A DNA stretch of 64,000 nucleotides from Acidimicrobiales bacterium (GTDB taxonomy: Bacteria > Actinomycetota > Acidimicrobiia > Acidimicrobiales > JAVJTC01). Location: NCBI GenBank assembly GCA_040219085.1, contig JAVJTC010000027.1, positions 62,001 through 126,000 of the forward strand, read 5' to 3'. The position numbers were made by a program, and so were the translations under genes. Under the pieces are notes generated by a model, which worked only from the letters and a program-made list of their open reading frames with translations, was not told the origin of the DNA and did no database searches. Positions 42,032 through 49,316 of this stretch are shown piece by piece (position 1 is the first letter of the stretch; the number at the start of each line of letters is the position of its first letter).

Positions 42032-43679
42032 GAAGCTCTCCCGGGCCCAGTCGGTCGATCAGCCACACGGCGGCTCCGGTCATGGCGACGAGGATGACGC
42101 TCAGCGCCATCGCCTGGCCGAATGCGGCCTCGCCGGGTCGACCGAGCAACTCGAATATCGCAACCGGGACCGTTGGTCGGTCGGCGCGCACGACGAATGA
42201 CGTCGCCCCGAACTCACCCAGCGAGATGGCGAACGTGAAGGCGGCACCGGCGGTCAGCGCTCGGGCCGCCATCGGTAGGTCGATCTCGCGGCGAACGGTG
42301 CCGGGAGCCGCACCGAGGACGACGGCGGCTTCACGCACGTGCCGGTCGATTCCCCTCAGGACCGGCACGACGCTGCGCACGACGAAGGGTGTACCGATGA
42401 CAGCGTGGGCGAGGGGTACCAGGATCCAACGGCTCCGCAGATCCACGGGAGGCGTGTCCAGACCCACGAGGATGCCGAAGCCGACCGCCACCGCAGACGT
42501 GCCGAGCGGCACCAGTACCGCCACTTCGAGCAGTCGTGACACGAGATGACGCCCGTGGACGATGACCAGCGAGGCGGCTGTCCCGACCACCAGCGCGATG
42601 AGCGTGGCCACCGCCGCGAAGGTCAACGAGTTGACGATCGCGTCCACCGGCGCCACGAACAGCGCTCTGATCCGGGTGTCGCCCGCGCCCCCGAGGGAGC
42701 GCCAGTAGCTGAGCGAGAAGCCGTCCCGCGTCCGCACGCTGCGTTCGGCCAGCACGGCCAGTGGAACACCGAGGACCACCGCCGCCGTCCCTAGACCACC
42801 GGCCAGCGAGACCCGCTGCCGGCGTGAGCGCACCGGACGCCGATGTTCGGCACGGAGTCCACCAGCGTTGCCGGTCCGCCGCGAGAGGTGGGCGTTGAGG
42901 ACGACCACACCGAGCACAGTCACGAGCTGCACGACCGTCAGCGCGGCTGCAACGTCGAACTCGAGGCGCTGTGTGGCGAAGCGCCAGATCTCGGTGTCGA
43001 GCGTCGCCCGCCTGGGTCCGCCGAGGATCAAGATGATGCCGAAGGACGTGAACGTGAAGAGGAACACGAGGGCGGCGGCCGACGCCACAGCAGGCATGAG
43101 CCGTGGAAGCGTGACCTGTGCGAAGGTGCGGACCGGGCCGGCACCGAGCGTCCGGGCCGCCTCGGCCGGCCTCTCGTCGAGCTGCGCCCAGTATCCCCCC
43201 ACGGTCCGCACGACGATCGCGAACTCGAAGAACACGTGGGCGATGAGCACGGCCCAGACCGACTGTCGGAGGTCGATCGATCCACCGTCGAGCGAGAAGC
43301 GGTCGAAGAGGGCCAGGAATGCGGTTGCCACGACGACACTCGGAAGCACGAAAGGCACGGTCACAGCCGCAGTCACGGCCCGACGACCGCGGAACTCGAA
43401 CTTCGCGAGCGCTGCTGCAGTGGGGAAGGCGATCAGAAGTGTCAGCGCCGTCGACGCGCCCGCCTGCCAGGTCGTGAACCACACGACATCCCAGGTGATG
43501 CGGTCCGTCCACACGTCGACGACGGCGTTTCCGTCGAACGCCTCCGCCCCGATCACCGCCAGCGGGTACCAGAACATCAGGCCGAGGAACGCGACCGGAA
43601 CCGCGACGATCAGGGCCCTTCCGGCCAGAGCGATGGCTTCGCGCCCGCGCCCGCTCAGCGGAGGACGATCTCGACCCAT
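42021..43679 (-). CDS. thiP: Thiamine ABC importer, double-length permease
   Basis: A 552-residue permease containing two MetI-type halves in one chain, about 12 membrane helices, as in ThiP and FbpB. The coupling EAA loops are visible in each half: RPAEAARTLGAGPVRTFAQVTLPRLMPA and DRHVREAAVVLGAAPGTVRREIDLPMAARA. The ATG at 43679 gives a 25-base overlap with the thiB stop and a short cytoplasmic N-terminus before the first helix. Codons further upstream are a thiB shadow. Confidence 0.87.
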   Translation of the reverse strand: MGRDRPPLSGRGREAIALAGRALIVAVPVAFLGLMFWYPLAVIGAEAFDGNAVVDVWTDRITWDVVWFTTWQAGASTALTLLIAFPTAAALAKFEFRGRRAVTAAVTVPFVLPSVVVATAFLALFDRFSLDGGSIDLRQSVWAVLIAHVFFEFAIVVRTVGGYWAQLDERPAEAARTLGAGPVRTFAQVTLPRLMPAVASAAALVFLFTFTSFGIILILGGPRRATLDTEIWRFATQRLEFDVAAALTVVQLVTVLGVVVLNAHLSRRTGNAGGLRAEHRRPVRSRRQRVSLAGGLGTAAVVLGVPLAVLAERSVRTRDGFSLSYWRSLGGAGDTRIRALFVAPVDAIVNSLTFAAVATLIALVVGTAASLVIVHGRHLVSRLLEVAVLVPLGTSAVAVGFGILVGLDTPPVDLRSRWILVPLAHAVIGTPFVVRSVVPVLRGIDRHVREAAVVLGAAPGTVRREIDLPMAARALTAGAAFTFAISLGEFGATSFVVRADRPTVPVAIFELLGRPGEAAFGQAMALSVILVAMTGAAVWLIDRLGPGELRAI

Positions 43680-44716
43680 CGGCGGGTCCACTCGTCGACG
43701 TTGGCGGCGATGGTCGCCGGATCGAGCGTGAGCGGTTCGTCGACGGCGACCCCGTGCTCGACGAAAACGTCGGGCAGGGCTGCATCCGACGCTGCCGGGT
43801 ACACGAACATCGACAGCGGGATGTCCTCCTGGAACGTCGTCGACAACATGAAGTCGATGAGTTCGCGGGCGGCACCCACGTCGTCGGCCCCGGTGAGGAT
43901 TCCCGCGAACTCGACCTGGCGGAAACAGCCGTCGGTCATGACGCCGGTCGGTGGACTCTGTCGGGGCGGATCTGCGAACACGACCTCCGCCGGGGGTGAT
44001 GTCGCGTACGACGTCACGATGTTGCGCTCTCCTCCTCCGGCGATGAACTCGCCGTAGTAGGCGTCGGTCCATGTGGAGGTGACCGCCAGGCCGGCGTCAG
44101 CGGCCTCGGCCCACCACTGCTCCCACCCGTCCTCGCCGTAACGGGCGATGGTGGCCAGCAGGAGAGCGAGGCCCGGCGACGACGTCTCGGGGTTCGGCGT
44201 GACCCACTGCGAGGCGTACAACGGATCGGTCAGGTCGTCGAGCGATCGTGGGGGTGGACCCTCGAGACCCTCGATCCAGTAGTTGATGCACACGTCGCCG
44301 TAGTCGATCGGCGTCACGCGGTGGTCGGGATCGAGGACGAGGCTCTCGTCGACGACGTCGAGCCGGGGTGACTCGTAGGGGGTGAAGAGGTCTTCGCCGA
44401 GAACCCTGGCGAGAAACGTGTTGTCGATTCCGAACACGACATCGGCCACCGGATCATCGGCGGTCAGAATGAGTTGCGCGGCCACCGAACCCGTGTCACC
44501 CCCCGTGAGGACCTCGACCTCGATCCCCGTTTCCAACTCGAACGCCTCGAAGACGCTGTCGCTGACGAGGAACGAGTCGTGGGTCAGCAGCGTCACGCTG
44601 CGTTGCTCGCCGACCTCGCCACCATCCGACGCCGCTGCAGGACCGTCGTCACTGGAGCAGGCGATACCGAAGAGTGAAACGGCGAATGCCAGTGCCAAGA
44701 GGCGTGTGTGTGTCAT
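43655..44716 (-). CDS. thiB: Thiamine-binding lipoprotein of the ABC importer
   Basis: A 353-residue periplasmic-type binding protein. The signal peptide ends in a lipobox (LFGIACSS, Cys about 20), followed by a Ser/Ala/Gly linker. The mature part starts SVTLLTHDSFLVSDSVFEAFELETGIEVEVLTGGDTGSVAAQLIL, the ThiB/FbpA-like opening, and continues with ADVVFGIDNTFL, TPIDYGDVCINYW and STWTDAYYGEFIAGGGERNIVTSYATSP. The ATG at 44716 is preceded by GGAGGGAGA, part of the TPP riboswitch. It is the first gene of thiB-thiP-thiQ. Confidence 0.9.
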   Translation of the reverse strand: MTHTRLLALAFAVSLFGIACSSDDGPAAASDGGEVGEQRSVTLLTHDSFLVSDSVFEAFELETGIEVEVLTGGDTGSVAAQLILTADDPVADVVFGIDNTFLARVLGEDLFTPYESPRLDVVDESLVLDPDHRVTPIDYGDVCINYWIEGLEGPPPRSLDDLTDPLYASQWVTPNPETSSPGLALLLATIARYGEDGWEQWWAEAADAGLAVTSTWTDAYYGEFIAGGGERNIVTSYATSPPAEVVFADPPRQSPPTGVMTDGCFRQVEFAGILTGADDVGAARELIDFMLSTTFQEDIPLSMFVYPAASDAALPDVFVEHGVAVDEPLTLDPATIAANVDEWTRRWVEIVLR

Positions 44717-44719
44717 CAG

Positions 44720-44812
44720 ATCTCCCTCCGCTGGAATTACCCAGATCAGGTTCACGGGTCGATGACGAATAGGTCACCCTCTCAGCCCGGCCGTTCCCGA
44801 GCTCCCCGGTTC
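44720..44812 (-). ncRNA. TPP riboswitch (THI element) controlling thiB-thiP-thiQ
   Basis: The minus strand shows the conserved TPP aptamer features in order. The GGGGAGCTCGG arm pairs with CCGGGCT to form P3 (7 pairs, one G-U), and CTGAGA immediately follows. Then come ACCCGTGAACCTGATCTGG, the P4/P5 loop CTGG...CCAG, and the terminal CCAGCGGAGGGA. This ordering is diagnostic. The last element also supplies the Shine-Dalgarno sequence of thiB, a few bases before the ATG. TPP binding would therefore hide it and shut off translation, the usual mode in high-GC bacteria. Confidence 0.95.
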
Positions 44813-44896
44813 ACATTGTGTGCGTGGCTTCCACGGTACCCCGCGGCGGGGCTGCTCCCGACGAGGGCGGGTGTGTGACGCCGCGGGGCCGCCGGG

Positions 44897-44902
44897 TAGC
44901 GT
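44897..44902 (+). promoter_or_regulatory. Candidate -10 (TAGCGT) of the RG-rich protein gene
   Basis: TAGCGT ends 8 bases before ATG 44911, consistent with a leaderless transcript. Confidence 0.45.
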
Positions 44903-44910
44903 GTCGGGCC

Positions 44911-46284
44911 ATGGCCCGCCGCATAGACGTGGAACTCACCAGTCGTCGAGATGACGACACCTGGACCTGGCGCGCCATCGGCGCACGAGAACCTCGGGGG
45001 GAGCTCGACAGCTCACTCCTGTGGCCCGAGGCCAAGGTGGGTGATCACGTCCGTTGTGAGGCTGATTTCTCCATCGACGGGATCTCCGTGGTCTCGGCGG
45101 GTCCCCTCGTGGAGCCCGAGCGCACATCGGCGTTCGAGACTCTCGAGATCCTGGGCTCGGGAGCCGAGGAGAAGCTCGTCACGACGAACTTCGTCGAGGG
45201 TGGTGGCCGCGGACGTGGTCGCGGACGTGGCGACAGGGGCGACCGCGACGATCGCGGCGGTGGACGCCGTGACGAACGCGGCGCTGGACGTCGTGACAAC
45301 GACCGGTCCCGACCCCGCGGCGAGTCGCGCCAGCAGCGTGAGCGGCCACCCGAGAAGCCCAAACCGAAGCGTCTGCGCCCCGGCCGCGAGCACCGCGACG
45401 CGTGGTTGGCGGAGCTCCCCGAGGAGCACAAGGCGATCGCCGACCAGCTGGTACGCGGTGGCCTTCCCGCTGTGCGTCAGGCCGTCGAGAAGCAGAACGC
45501 CGCCGCCCGGGAGACCGGTGAGCCCGAGATCGACGCGGCCCCACTCGAGGGCATCGCCGAGAAGTTGCTGCCGACGATGCGGATCGCGGAGTGGCGTGAC
45601 CGCGCCGAGGCCGCCATCGCGGGCGTCGACGAGATCGACCTTCGAGACCTGCGCTCGGTCGTCGTCGCCGCCGAGGCCGTCCAGCGCGACGAAGAGTGCC
45701 GGGCGATGGCCGAGGACCTCCGTGGCAAGGTGTCCGATCGGGTCGACCGGGAGCACAGCGAATGGCTCGCCGAAATCGCCTCGACCCTGGGCGACGGCCG
45801 CACCGTGCGGGCACTCCGCCTCAGCTCACGCCCACCCAAGGCCGGTGTTCCCCTCCCCCAGGACCTCGCCACCCGCCTCACCGAGGCTGCTGCGGCCGGT
45901 ATGGGCTCCGATGCCACTCAGGACCGCTGGGCCACCGTTCTCGACGCTGTGGCGTTCTCGCCCATCCGTCAGATGGTGCGGCCCGCCGCCATTCCCGCCG
46001 AGCCCGGGGAGGAACTCCTCGCCGCCGTGCGCAAGGTCTCCACCCGGGTTCCCCAGATCGCCGGCCTCTTCGGCATCGAGCCCACCGAGCCGCCCCGTAG
46101 GCGCCGGTCGCGCTCAGGGCGCGGCTCCGACACCAAGCCTGCCCGGACTGCACAGGCCGAGACTGCACCCGCCGAAGCGACCACGGACACTCCCGCGGCA
46201 CCGGCCGAGCAGGCCCCCTCAGGCGAGGCCGGGAAGAACGTCGACGTCGACGAGAAAGTCGACCAGCCCGTCGACGAGTCGTAG
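44911..46284 (+). CDS. RG/RGG-rich hypothetical protein, possibly RNA-binding
   Basis: A 457-residue protein of no family I recognise. Residues 1-92 look like a small folded beta-rich domain ([21 protein letters not shown]...[23 protein letters not shown]). Residues 94-160 are disordered, Arg/Gly/Asp-rich, with repeated RG and GRG units (97-137). About 160-385 is a helical domain ([34 protein letters not shown]...). The C-terminus is Arg-rich, then Ala/Pro/Glu-rich. RG boxes suggest nucleic-acid binding or condensate formation, by analogy only. ATG 44911 is supported by TAGCGT 8 bases before it. The last 66 bases overlap the convergent NUDIX gene. Confidence 0.75.
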   Translation: MARRIDVELTSRRDDDTWTWRAIGAREPRGELDSSLLWPEAKVGDHVRCEADFSIDGISVVSAGPLVEPERTSAFETLEILGSGAEEKLVTTNFVEGGGRGRGRGRGDRGDRDDRGGGRRDERGAGRRDNDRSRPRGESRQQRERPPEKPKPKRLRPGREHRDAWLAELPEEHKAIADQLVRGGLPAVRQAVEKQNAAARETGEPEIDAAPLEGIAEKLLPTMRIAEWRDRAEAAIAGVDEIDLRDLRSVVVAAEAVQRDEECRAMAEDLRGKVSDRVDREHSEWLAEIASTLGDGRTVRALRLSSRPPKAGVPLPQDLATRLTEAAAAGMGSDATQDRWATVLDAVAFSPIRQMVRPAAIPAEPGEELLAAVRKVSTRVPQIAGLFGIEPTEPPRRRRSRSGRGSDTKPARTAQAETAPAEATTDTPAAPAEQAPSGEAGKNVDVDEKVDQPVDES

Positions 46285-46626
46285 CTGCGAGATCTCCTCG
46301 AACCGGACCCAGGCGACCTCGGCGGCGTCGTCGCCCGCCAGGGGCTCCCCATCGGAGATGATCGTCACCTCGAAGTCGGCGATCACGTGGTGATGGTCGT
46401 CACTCAGATGTTCCACCCAACCGAGATGGCGCCCGCACACACCGTCCAAGCCGGTCTCTTCACGTAGCTCCCGGACCACGGCCTCGATCAGCGTCTCGCC
46501 CCACTCGACGCGCCCGCCCGGCACCGACCACAGGCCCCGACCCGGTTCGTTCGCCCGGCGCACGAGGAGAAGGTGGTCGGCGACCGTCGCGACAGCGCCG
46601 ACGGCGACGCACGGCGTCCGGCCCAT
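46219..46626 (-). CDS. NUDIX hydrolase
   Basis: A 135-residue single-domain NUDIX protein. The NUDIX box [24 protein letters not shown] matches GX5EX7REUXEEXGU, with all metal-binding Glu residues present. The N-terminus [33 protein letters not shown] is typical of small MutT/ADP-ribose-type enzymes. The substrate is unknown. ATG 46626 overlaps the GNAT stop by one base (TGATG), so the two are co-translated. Its 3' end overlaps the end of the RG-rich gene on the other strand. Confidence 0.87.
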   Translation of the reverse strand: MGRTPCVAVGAVATVADHLLLVRRANEPGRGLWSVPGGRVEWGETLIEAVVRELREETGLDGVCGRHLGWVEHLSDDHHHVIADFEVTIISDGEPLAGDDAAEVAWVRFEEISQLRLVDGLVDFLVDVDVLPGLA

Positions 46627-47108
46627 CAGGAATCGGCACCGTCGAGGCGACGCCGGACCGTTATCGCCCGCGCGACGAGTCCGTACCGCTCGAAGAAGTT
46701 CTTTCCCGCCCTGTTTCCCGGTAGCACCGAGGATTCGATTGCGATGGCACCGTGTCCGTGACTCCACTCCAGGAGAACGTCCATCACCGCCTCGGCGACG
46801 CCGACGTCCCGGGCGTCGGGAAGCACCCACAGACCGGTCACGGTGGCCACAGTGCCGTCGCCGGGTCTCTCAGCCACCGCGGCCTCGCCGTAGCCCACCA
46901 CGACCTCGTCGATCGTGCCGACGACGAGGGTTCGGTCGCCTGCGGCCAGGTCGGCCTGGAGCGAGGCACGCACCGCCGAAGGTCGGGGGTGCGTGAGCAA
47001 CCACACATCGCCGCCGCGCATGGTCCCCACGTCGGCGGCCGCAGCGTCCAGCAGAGCTTCGACGACGTCCAGATCGCCCTCCCGGGCCTCTCGCGCGGTG
47101 ACCTCCAC
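46626..47108 (-). CDS. GNAT-family N-acetyltransferase
   Basis: A 160-residue GNAT protein: [40 protein letters not shown] and [26 protein letters not shown] (acetyl-CoA loop region, with a less canonical RxxGxG), then [18 protein letters not shown]. The acceptor is unknown. GTG 47108 follows the upstream gene stop by 4 bases. It forms a three-gene minus-strand operon with the 164-residue protein and the NUDIX hydrolase. Confidence 0.8.
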   Translation of the reverse strand: MEVTAREAREGDLDVVEALLDAAAADVGTMRGGDVWLLTHPRPSAVRASLQADLAAGDRTLVVGTIDEVVVGYGEAAVAERPGDGTVATVTGLWVLPDARDVGVAEAVMDVLLEWSHGHGAIAIESSVLPGNRAGKNFFERYGLVARAITVRRRLDGADS

Positions 47109-47112
47109 CGAC

Positions 47113-47607
47113 TCAGGCCTGGAGCTGATCTATGCGGCCCAGGATCGTCCTGCGACCGCGGTGGGAGGCCTCGTAGCGACGCACGTCCTCGAGCTCATCG
47201 GGCTCGAGGCCTGAGAGGCGTCGTACGACCTGCTTCGCTGCCAGGCTGTCGTAGTCGACGATGGCGAGAGTCTCGGAAGGGGGTCCCGTAGCGACGTCGT
47301 CGGGACCGGTGACGGCATTCGCGGTGGCCTCGGAGTCGACGGACGCAGCGACGCGATCTGCGACGACCAGCTCGGGAAGGCCCGTTGAGGGATCGGTTTC
47401 GGCCCCGGCGGGATCCCGGAACGATCGCCGCAGGTCCTCGATGGTGACGGTGAAGGCTGTCTGTCCGAGCATCCGTGCGAACGCGATCTGGCGACGGCCG
47501 CGGTCCGCCAGTTCGGCGACCACACGCCGGCGTTCCAGGATCAGCCCGAGTGGGGCGAAGACCGCCAGGTCCGCAACGGTGCCCATAGGGCCGCGTTCAT
47601 CGCTCAC
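47113..47607 (-). CDS. Hypothetical protein with actinobacterial C-terminal helical motif
   Basis: A 164-residue cytoplasmic protein. The N-terminal ~65 residues are helical (TVADLAVFAPLGLILERRRVVAELADRGRRQIAFARMLGQ). A low-complexity linker follows. The C-terminal YDSLAAKQVVRRLSGLEPDELEDVRRYEASHRGRRTILGRIDQL resembles a helical motif that recurs in many actinobacterial proteins (a gL..eel..v..yE..h..R..il..i pattern). Function is unknown. GTG 47607 is used; the ATG eight codons in (about 47586) is an alternative. It is first in an operon with GNAT and NUDIX genes. Confidence 0.65.
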   Translation of the reverse strand: MSDERGPMGTVADLAVFAPLGLILERRRVVAELADRGRRQIAFARMLGQTAFTVTIEDLRRSFRDPAGAETDPSTGLPELVVADRVAASVDSEATANAVTGPDDVATGPPSETLAIVDYDSLAAKQVVRRLSGLEPDELEDVRRYEASHRGRRTILGRIDQLQA

Positions 47608-47638
47608 AGGCGCTCAGAACCGCTATGGAGCGGTCGTG

Positions 47639-48121
47639 TCACAGCCGGGCGATGGAGGGGCAGGGGTCCTCACCCGACGGGCACTCGGGATTCGCACGTC
47701 GACCGAACATGCGTGCGTTCACGATCAGGAAGCACCCTTCGCACAGCCACTCGTCATCACGACGGGGCGCGACGCGGTCGGGTGTCTGCTCGGGCTTCTT
47801 CTGGCCGGACGTCTCGTCCTCGTCGTCCTCGTCGTCTTCGTCATCGCCTGCGGCGATGCGATCCTTCAGGATCGTGTCGAGGTCGGCCTCCACATCATCG
47901 GGGTCGGCTTCGTCCTCGTCGTCGTCCTCGTCGTCGCTGGTGCGGCGTCGGGGCTTCTCTTCCTCGTCCTCGTCGTCGTCCTCATCGTCATCATCGGTGT
48001 CGAGGTCCGCGTCGAGGGCCTCGTCGTCGATGTCCTCCTCGTCGAGGTCCTCCTCGTCGAGGTCCTCGGCTTCGAAGTCGTCACCGTCGAACTCTTCTTC
48101 GTTCTCGTCGTCGTCAGCCAT
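47639..48121 (-). CDS. DUF4193-like protein with very acidic N-terminal tract
   Basis: A 160-residue protein. Residues 1-~118 are an extreme Asp/Glu tract broken only by short basic patches (KPRRRTSDDEDDD). The C-terminal ~40 residues contain DEWLCEGCFLIVNARMFGRR and ECPSGEDPCP, a Cys pattern like the actinobacterial DUF4193 family and a possible small metal site. Its acidic extension is longer than in typical ~100-residue members. A TATGAT hexamer (48172-48167) about 45 bases upstream is a good -10. Function is unknown. Confidence 0.72.
   Translation of the reverse strand: MADDDENEEEFDGDDFEAEDLDEEDLDEEDIDDEALDADLDTDDDDEDDDEDEEEKPRRRTSDDEDDDEDEADPDDVEADLDTILKDRIAAGDDEDDEDDEDETSGQKKPEQTPDRVAPRRDDEWLCEGCFLIVNARMFGRRANPECPSGEDPCPSIARL
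48033..48067. repeat. 15-bp tandem repeat in the acidic protein gene
   Basis: Two exact copies of TCCTCCTCGTCGAGG (48033-48047, 48048-48062) plus five bases of a third. They encode a repeated Asp-Leu-Asp-Glu-Glu unit on the minus strand, probably from slippage in the acidic tract. Confidence 0.8.
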
Positions 48122-48166
48122 CGTGAGTGTGGGGTCGATCCCGGGGTTGTGATCTCTGCGCGCCGG

Positions 48167-48172
48167 ATCATA
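48167..48172 (-). promoter_or_regulatory. Candidate -10 (TATGAT) of the DUF4193-like gene
   Basis: TATGAT on the minus strand would start a leader of about 39 bases. No convincing -35 was found. Confidence 0.35.
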
Positions 48173-48215
48173 GAGCCAGCAGGGCGCGAGTTGGCGCGCC
48201 GAGCCGCCCGTGGCG

Positions 48216-49190
48216 TCAGATCCGGTTCCGCAGCGAGAGGATTCCGTCCACGTAGGAGACACTCGAGGGGTAGATCCCGTGGACCGCCACGGCGTGTAGA
48301 CCCTGGTAGTAGGCGGCAACGGCGAGGCGTTCGTCACCGGCGAGTTGATCCAGGAGATAGGACAGGAAGCGCGCACTCATGCGGATGTTGTCCTCCACGA
48401 CGAAGGGGTCGAGGCTCTCCGCGATGAGGTCTTCGGCCACCCAGCGCGCCGTGGACGGCATCAACTGGCCGATGCCGATCGCACCGGCCGACGACACCAG
48501 CGTGTTGTTCCATCCGGATTCGAACCACGTGAGCGCCCGGAAGAGGTCCGTCGGCACGCCGTAGTAGCCGGCCCAATGGTCGAGCAGGGAGCGGATCTCA
48601 TCGCTGGAGGCGCCTTCGACGGGGATCCTGAGACGGTCGCCGACAACGACGAGATCCGGATCGGTCAGTTCATTGGCCGCCTCCAGCGCGACGACGTCCA
48701 CCCCGAAGCGGGTGGCGACCGACGACAACGAATCACCCGGCTGCACGGTGTAGTAGCGCTCCAGATGTGCCGTGTCGGGTTCGGGTTCCGGGGCGGACGG
48801 CGCCGACGCGGGGATGACGATGTCGGTGCCGATCAGGACGAGATCGGGGTCGGCGATGCCGTTGTCGACCGCCAGGCGCGTTACGTCCACCCCGAAGCGG
48901 GCGGCGATCGCCGACAGCGAGTCGCCCCGCTCGATGGTGTAGACGAAGGTCGCAGCGGAGGTCGTCTCGCCCGGATCGACGGGGCCCACCACGAGCGTCT
49001 GGCCGACCTGGATCCGGTCGGCGTCGCCGAGACCGTTGCGCTCGACGAGGTCCGCCACCGAGGTGTCGTGACGCTGCGCGATCAGCGAGAGTGAATCGCC
49101 CTCGACGACGACGTAGTCCTCGGCGGCGACGGGGGCCGCGAGCGCCACCACCAGCGTGACCATGACGGCCACCAGACTCGGATACTTCAT
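48216..49190 (-). CDS. Secreted protein with three LysM repeats and a lytic transglycosylase (SLT) domain
   Basis: A 324-residue exported protein. A signal peptide is at 1-23. Three LysM repeats follow: YVVVEGDSLSLIAQRHDTS (about 26-68), YTIERGDSLSAIAARFGVD (about 84-126) and YTVQPGDSLSSVATRFGVD (about 147-190). The SLT-like domain (about 200-324) has ALTWFESGWNNTLVSSAGAIGIGQLMPSTARW with the candidate catalytic Glu224, then AVAAYYQGLHAV. It should bind and cleave peptidoglycan. ATG 49190 begins the signal peptide. Its Shine-Dalgarno (GGGGAG) lies inside a stable hairpin. Confidence 0.9.
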   Translation of the reverse strand: MKYPSLVAVMVTLVVALAAPVAAEDYVVVEGDSLSLIAQRHDTSVADLVERNGLGDADRIQVGQTLVVGPVDPGETTSAATFVYTIERGDSLSAIAARFGVDVTRLAVDNGIADPDLVLIGTDIVIPASAPSAPEPEPDTAHLERYYTVQPGDSLSSVATRFGVDVVALEAANELTDPDLVVVGDRLRIPVEGASSDEIRSLLDHWAGYYGVPTDLFRALTWFESGWNNTLVSSAGAIGIGQLMPSTARWVAEDLIAESLDPFVVEDNIRMSARFLSYLLDQLAGDERLAVAAYYQGLHAVAVHGIYPSSVSYVDGILSLRNRI

Positions 49191-49198
49191 CGAGCGCG

Positions 49199-49221
49199 TT
49201 CTCCCCGGGGTCGGGGGAGAA
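49199..49221 (-). promoter_or_regulatory. Hairpin masking the Shine-Dalgarno of the LysM/SLT gene
   Basis: In the leader RNA TTCTCCCC (49221-49214) can pair with GGGGAGAA (49206-49199) over a 7-base loop, an 8-pair stem. The second arm is the ribosome-binding site, 8 bases before the ATG. A TAGCTT hexamer (49273-49268) upstream would give a leader of about 75 bases. Confidence 0.5.
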
Positions 49222-49316
49222 ATCTCGACGCGCACGGAAGGCCTGACGGTCCGCCCGCGGCAGGGTAAAGCTACACGAGTCCCCCACGGCGGGCAACAGG
49301 CCGCGGGGTTGCGGGT

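Noticed and set aside
40082-42097. Long plus-strand open frame opposite the sulfatase and thiQ
   Set aside because: It crosses a gene boundary and has no recognisable motif, whereas both opposite genes have all catalytic signatures.
44717-44910. Reading the region upstream of thiB as an ordinary promoter or small ORF
   Set aside because: A short frame (MNLIWVIPAEGDL) in front of thiB is just the translated end of the TPP aptamer; the riboswitch explains the conservation.
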